64,000 nt of DNA, taken from contig JAACJO010000011.1 of NCBI GenBank assembly GCA_013368445.1, forward strand, positions 1,426,001 to 1,490,000, in the 5' to 3' direction. A program made the position numbers and the translations under genes. Positions 59,632 through 64,000 of this stretch are shown here, piece after piece (positions within the stretch are counted from its first letter, which is position 1; the number at the start of each line of letters is the position of its first letter). The notes below the pieces were generated by a model. That model saw only the letters and a program-made list of their open reading frames with translations. It was not told the DNA's origin and ran no database searches. The DNA is from Leucocoprinus leucothites. Taxonomy: Eukaryota; Basidiomycota; Agaricomycetes; Agaricales; Agaricaceae.

Positions 59632-60720
59632 CTACTTTCTCCCTTTCTCTTGGGGATTAGATCTCGACGCGCGCTTCCGGTCCATAATAATATCTTCTGC
59701 ATGCGTCCAGGGTTCGGTATGACCTCGGGGAAGGTACGTCCAGGCGCTTAGGTCATAAGGTACTGGTAAGACCTGACGCATGAATATCCGCTGCTGTTCC
59801 TTGTCCCCACACAGAGACTCCGGAATTCCCGGGGATGAACCCAGCACGATACGAGCGTCATATTCCCCTGTTCCAATATCGTGAATTATTTGTTGTGCGG
59901 TGCACCCACGGTCCGCCTCATCGGTCACTACGTGCCCGATTATCGTGGACGGGATTAAGATAACGAAGCAGAGTAAATTGATTGGGAGGTGAGGGGTGAC
60001 GAGGTGGATGATGTCTTCTAGGTTAGTTGCTATTTCTTGTACGCTTTGGTCATTAAGACATGTTGCGATGCAGTCTAAGTTGAAATATGTGAGATATTGG
60101 AGAGAAGAGAGGCTGGCCCAAGATATCTCGGGCGAAAAATCAATGTCGAGGTGGGTGAGGTTCTTGAAAATCGGGTGATAGAAAGAACGATAGTCTAGTG
60201 GAAGGCACTCCCAATAAATGGAGAGTCTGCGCAAACAGGCTAGATAAGGGGCCTCGGGCGAGAGAAGGGAATGAAGGGTTATTTGGTTGGCAGTGTCGGG
60301 GTTCGCCCAGCACGCTAGACTCTCCATGTTTGAACACAAGGGAAGGAATTCTTCGGCCAGATCCCATTTCTGCAAGTCGTCGATGAAGACTTTACGGACG
60401 TATTTGGTGTAAAAATCTCCGGGCTTGAGTCGCTCTTTGAATGTAGTCGCGAAAAGCTGAAAACGTCGCCGTTCAGATTCGGTGTATGTATGACGGTTGA
60501 GTGTTATGCACTGATACATGAGAGGTTCGATCCTGAAGGGGTAATTAAAACCTATGCTCGAATAGAAGGGAGTAAACATGTACCAAGACTTGACTGCTTT
60601 AGACACGAGCGCAATGTCAGTGGCTTTTCGGTGGCTGGCTTCGAAAGCCTCTTCGAAGACGAGACGTTGGATGTCAAGGGGGAACTGCGAAAAGAGCTTG
60701 AAGCTTTCTATGGGGGACAT
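59632..60720 (-). CDS. F-box-like/leucine-rich hypothetical protein
   Basis: Single-exon gene of 362 codons from the ATG at 60720 (MSPIESFKLFSQFPLDIQRL); the frame is open 29 codons further up to 60807. The N-terminus LFSQFPLDIQRLVFEEAFEASHRKATDIALVSKAVKSWY has the helix pattern of an F-box (L-x-x-L-P-x-D-I...), followed by irregular leucine-rich segments such as LRRLSIYWECLPL, FKNLTHLDIDFSPE and LSSLQYLTYFNLD. Such proteins are abundant in agaricomycetes and probably act as SCF ubiquitin-ligase adaptors. That role is inferred. The C-terminus is charged (RKRASRSNPQEKGRK). Confidence 0.75.
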   Translation of the reverse strand: MSPIESFKLFSQFPLDIQRLVFEEAFEASHRKATDIALVSKAVKSWYMFTPFYSSIGFNYPFRIEPLMYQCITLNRHTYTESERRRFQLFATTFKERLKPGDFYTKYVRKVFIDDLQKWDLAEEFLPLCSNMESLACWANPDTANQITLHSLLSPEAPYLACLRRLSIYWECLPLDYRSFYHPIFKNLTHLDIDFSPEISWASLSSLQYLTYFNLDCIATCLNDQSVQEIATNLEDIIHLVTPHLPINLLCFVILIPSTIIGHVVTDEADRGCTAQQIIHDIGTGEYDARIVLGSSPGIPESLCGDKEQQRIFMRQVLPVPYDLSAWTYLPRGHTEPWTHAEDIIMDRKRASRSNPQEKGRK

Positions 60721-61558
60721 GATTACAAGTGTGTTGGGGATCGTAAGGGAGAGAGTGGATGCCTCGTAGCCACAGTTAAAGGAATGACACAACTTTTTTT
60801 GAGGCACGTGCCCGAGGCATGTACTCCAATGATTGATGCTAAATTTACTCTAAGGGTTCATGTTGATATACATACAAGTTCCCAGGAGGCATACAGTACT
60901 ACAATTAGACTCCGTCTTTCTAAACGATGCAAGCCCATAAAGTGATCAGGGCCATTCCGAAGGCAGCCAGCAATCTCTGCCGAAGGGTGCATTGTCCGAC
61001 GAGGATATATAACAAACCGGCTTGACCTGTTTTGATCGGCATTGGTTTCGGACGTTTTTATTTGAAAAACCATTAATTAGCGCCCATTGACCTGATAGTC
61101 CAGTATTTGTCGAGCAGGAACTTGAGTTGACGTATTGAGAGCAAGGGTCAGGGTCAGGTCTCAGGATAAAGGCAGGACGTCCGCTGTCAGTCGGACGGTA
61201 GAGCGGTGGCGAGGGACGTGTCAGTAAGAGGTTAGCTTCTGGTGGACTCTGCTGTGAAAAAAAATTTCACCCGAAGAGAAATTTTTATTTTAGCTTAGGC
61301 GCAGGATCCCTCGTTTTGAGAAGCAGTATCTACAAAATGATGTCCGCAGATGAGACAAACTTGTCGGTGGACCATGCGTCAATTGACCCTAAAGACTTTG
61401 GAACAACGAGGAGTTTGAACTGTTCCAGCACGCAGCCATGCTCCGTTAGATGTAAGATCAAAACAGAACGCTCGCATGCATCTCCTCTTAATGTCTCGAC
61501 ATGCGGCTTGGGTTGGTGGACATTGATCAATTGATGCCAGATGGTATCAGCATTCTTT
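60721..61558. other. Intergenic, upstream of eL14
   Basis: No plus-strand gene. An AT-rich tract (GAAAAAAAATTTCACCCGAAGAG) near 61257 could belong to the eL14 promoter. The 3' end of the unassigned minus-strand frame at 61330-61815 overlaps this stretch. Confidence 0.4.
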
Positions 61559-61815
61559 ATGCCGGTAACTCCCGGATCAAGCAAGGCCAAACAACCCACG
61601 TCTGTGCGAGTGTGTACGCTCGGCGACATCAAGACCAGCCCGCTCCCCTCAAGACTTTCCGATGGCAGTACGTCCAAAATCTCTGCACGGATCATGTCCA
61701 GATCGCATAAGAAAGAATCTATCCAAAAATCAGCGAAATTAGGCCAGAATTCCGTTGGATGGAAGATTCGTGTTTTGGATGACGGACTGATGGAGCTGGC
61801 GATAATTCATACTGT
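61330..61815 (-). CDS. Unassigned open frame antisense to the eL14 5' region
   Basis: A stop-free minus-strand frame of about 160 codons (Met at 61695; open upstream to near 61815 where an intron acceptor GCCAG is possible). It reads naturally in places (FHPTEFWPNFADFWIDSFL, ILDVLPSESLEGSGLVLMSP) and ends SSADIIL. No family recognised. If it is a gene it would overlap the presumed first intron of eL14, so it may be fortuitous or a pseudogene. Confidence 0.25.
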
Positions 61816-62388
61816 TCTTTCTATGCGATCTGGCTGGCCTGTGGAATGAATACCGAGCTGACTGGGGTGTTTCTTTGCCTCTAGGACTCAAATTTCACGC
61901 GCTTCGTCGAGGTCGGCCGAGGTATGTGCGATTGTTCATTAAATCAGTTCTGGTGCTAACAGGAGTACAGTCGTCCTCATCAGAGATGGCCCCCTCAGCG
62001 GTAAAATTGCCGTTATTGCCGAAATCATTGACCACAATCGGGTTCGTGTTAACGGAATTATTCGCTCTCAATCCAACTAAATAGAAAGCAGGCAATCATC
62101 GACGGTCCAACAACCGGTGTTCCCCGCCAATCCTTCCCTTACAAGCACCTCATTCTCACCCCCCTCAAGCTCACAAACCTTCCCCGTGGTGCAGGTGCTG
62201 GTGTCATTCAGAAGCTCATGGAGAAGGAGGGTATCGTTGAGAAGTGGGACAAGTCTGCATGGGCGCAGAAGCGGGCGACCAAGCAGAAGCGACAGTCACT
62301 GAACGACTTCGACCGTTTCAAGGTTATGGTGGCGAAGAAGCAGAGGCGGGATGTCGTTCGAAAAGCCGTCAAGCGCGCTTCAGCGTGA
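61559..62388 (+). CDS. RPL14: 60S ribosomal protein eL14
   Basis: Large-subunit ribosomal protein. Exons 61885-61921, 61971-62041 and 62089-62388 are certain and encode DSNFTRFVEVGRVVLIRDG, KIAVIAEIIDHNR, AIIDGPTTGVPRQSFPYKHL, LPRGAGAGVIQKLMEKEGIV, SAWAQKRATKQKRQSLNDFD and a basic C-terminus ...RKAVKRASA (TGA at 62386-62388). The KOW-type N-terminus and internal IDGP motif are diagnostic. The first exon is short and less certain: ATGCCG at 61559-61564 followed by a GTAACT donor gives a phase-matched MPDSNFTRF start and 137 residues, with a first intron of 320 nt. A long first intron is common in ribosomal protein genes. Confidence 0.92.
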
Positions 62389-63305
62389 GAAGGGCACTTT
62401 GTATTCACACTTTTATGACCATGTCTACAAGCAAGATACATATGCATTACTTTCTGCTTGAGTTGAGATGGTTCATTTTGAGTGAACGGCGATCAGACTA
62501 TCTCGTATCAGATTGTTTAGTAGTTCATATGATATAGTCGTACGCTTACTAGGTGGGAGTTAACAGAGGCACAGATGCTCATTAGATAGCATATACTTAA
62601 TCGTAGCGGCGTCAATGTGCACCAAGTCCCCGACTCCGCCTGTGGTTAAAATATCTACAGTCATATAATGTGGGCACACCATTTTCATAGTAGACGATCT
62701 CATACGCCGCACTGCGTGTATTGACAACCACTGAAACACTATAAACATACATGTAAAGGACAGTGAGAAAATTTCAACAAATCCGAGTCGTAGTCAAGGG
62801 AAGATAGTAGTGCAAGCTGGGGTATGCACGGGAGTCGTGAGTCGCTTCAGGATCCTCTTTAGAATAGCACATTGTACACACGAAATAACACATGACAAAC
62901 ACGTGATGCATCAATAGTATTTGGGCAAAAGTTTCAAGGCAACACTTTGGCAGAGAATTTGACCGCCGTTCGCAGTCGACAGAACCCCCCCTTTGCTCCG
63001 CAAGAATCGGGGATGCTATCCGATCGCGAGGAAATGACTACGAACATTCTATCAAGTCGTTATTCTCAATCTTGTCTTTCATTATCCCATCAGTCTGATT
63101 TTGAGGGACAAATTGATGCATCTGAGGTCGCTCTCATAGCACTCATCCATGACTGAAATACTATATTGCGTCCGTTTCTGTGGGGTACATATTGAGAGCC
63201 AGTAACTTCTTATATTCACCTAAATAATACATCCTGTAGATAACGGGTCCTATACCAGATGGGTAAAACAAACGAATAGTTCTGCTCGGCGGAACACAAA
63301 GCTCG
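62389..63305. other. Intergenic, no gene recognised
   Basis: 3' side of eL14 and downstream side of the last gene. Only short frames without family features. Confidence 0.5.
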
Positions 63306-64000
63306 TTATCGGGTAAAAGCAATACTGATGCTATTATTAGTTCCTGCAACATTGAAAGAATCGTCCCTGTTGTTATTGACCACATTCCCATTGACATAGC
63401 TGTAGGAGATATTGCCCTCTGGCGAAAGGTGGTTTTGCACGTTGCTGAACGTGCTGTCGGCCGGTGCGCCAGGGAAACCAGTAACATTCATGGCTTGCTG
63501 TGCCACTCGGGCGTCTCTTCTTGCATGGCGTGCAGTTCGTCTATCTTCTCTCGTCTGTGGCTGGGGGGTAGGCGGCGTGAAGGCCGGTGGGGGTGGTGGT
63601 GAAGGATGGGAGGGTATCGATGGCTGTGGTGATGAAGGATGGGAAGGCATCAATGGTTGTGGTGATGAAGGATGGGAAGGTATCGATGTTTGGGGCCAAG
63701 TAGGTAGGTGCCCCTGGGAAGGTGGATATGACTGCGCAAAGGGTTGTGGCATCTGCGGTGGGGGCTTCACGTTTTCTAGAATTTCTTGCACCTTGTCGTT
63801 CAAAAGTGCGAGTTGCTTCCGCACTTCTATGTCCGATTGCAGCTAGGAGTAATGGTTGGATGCATGTCGATCATGAAGGATTTCTAAAAAAAACACTCAC
63901 CCCGAACAATCTTAGAGCATGGTCTAAACGACGTTGACATTCTTCGACGATAACAGCATCCTCAGAACTGAACACAAGTCTCTTGACAATCCCCCGTTTT
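63306..64000 (-). CDS. Helical-domain protein with Pro/Ser linker and Asn-rich tail, 5'-partial
   Basis: The 3' end of a gene entering from the right. The exon from 64000 to 63901 reads KRLVFSSEDAVIVEECQRRLDHALRLFG; a 58-nt intron follows, and the last exon 63842-63306 continues LQSDIEVRKQLALLNDKVQEILE. This helical stretch resembles the N-terminal four-helix (MLKL/HeLo-like) domains found in fungal NLR-type and cell-death proteins. Next comes a Pro-rich linker with three PSIPSHPSSPQP repeats, a basic helix (REDRRTARHARRDARVAQQAM) and a tail with NISYSYVNGNVVNNNRDDSF and NVAGTNNSISIAFTR before the TAA. The domain assignment is from pattern only. No nucleotide-binding domain is present in the visible part. 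Confidence 0.6.
63600..63690. repeat. 33-bp coding repeat in the Pro/Ser linker
   Basis: Three near-identical direct copies of GGTGATGAAGGATGGGA(A/G)GG... on the plus strand encode the PSHPSSPQP unit on the minus strand. Confidence 0.75.

Overview
The window reads as nuclear DNA of a filamentous basidiomycete, most likely a mushroom-forming agaricomycete. Nearly every gene is cut by many short introns (about 45-75 nt, GT...AG, often with a CTAAC/CTAAT-like branch site), coding density is moderate, and the families (DUF6534 seven-helix membrane proteins, fungal_trans regulators, F-box-like single-exon proteins, microsomal P450s) are typical of that group. No bacterial operon, tRNA, rRNA or CRISPR array was recognised.

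Layout. 1-3490 (+): 3' part of a fungal_trans (Zn-cluster type) transcription factor with two apparent single-base insertions. 4670-6932 (-): M17 leucine aminopeptidase. 9.3-10.3 kb (-): poorly resolved membrane-type ORFs. 10282-10941 (-): Gcn4-type bZIP factor. 12566-13042 (+): cytochrome c oxidase subunit VI (Cox6/COX5A family). 14243-37430 (+): a tandem array of six apparently intact DUF6534 seven-transmembrane genes, starting at 14243, 18330, 22426, 26946, 30375 and 35741. The spacers carry broken copies of the 3' end of the transcription factor fused at one shared junction to a truncated COX6 copy. One spacer also holds a 465-bp TA-flanked MITE whose length explains why that unit is longer. 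38.06-38.42 kb: decayed pieces of the MAU2/SCC4 gene found intact 3 kb further on. 39582-40571 (+): secreted repeat protein with a 15-bp in-frame minisatellite. 40817-43504 (+): MAU2/SCC4-like cohesin loading factor. 44137-45596 and 46626-48082 (-): tandem pair of 2-oxoglutarate/Fe(II) oxygenases with identical exon plan. 49.6-50.35 kb (-): unknown protein with an in-frame TGA or a very short intron. 50674-52067 (-): alpha/beta hydrolase. 52905-54308 (+): TauD/TfdA dioxygenase. 54518-56346 (+): ATG14/VPS38-like autophagy or vacuolar-sorting subunit. 56871-58868 (-): full-length cytochrome P450. 59632-60720 (-): F-box-like single-exon protein. 61559(?)-62388 (+): ribosomal protein eL14. 63306-64000 (-): 3' part of a helical-domain protein with a Pro/Ser repeat linker and an Asn-rich, amyloid-motif-like tail.

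The genes do not form one pathway: housekeeping genes (eL14, COX6, MAU2, aminopeptidase, ATG14-like) are mixed with lineage-expanded ones. The most distinctive structure is the roughly 25-kb DUF6534 array at 12.7-37.4 kb, which looks like a locus amplified by unequal exchange after a single chimeric junction formed. Exon boundaries were derived by hand from splice consensus, reading-frame phase and family conservation, so individual junctions may be a few bases off, and no database search was run.
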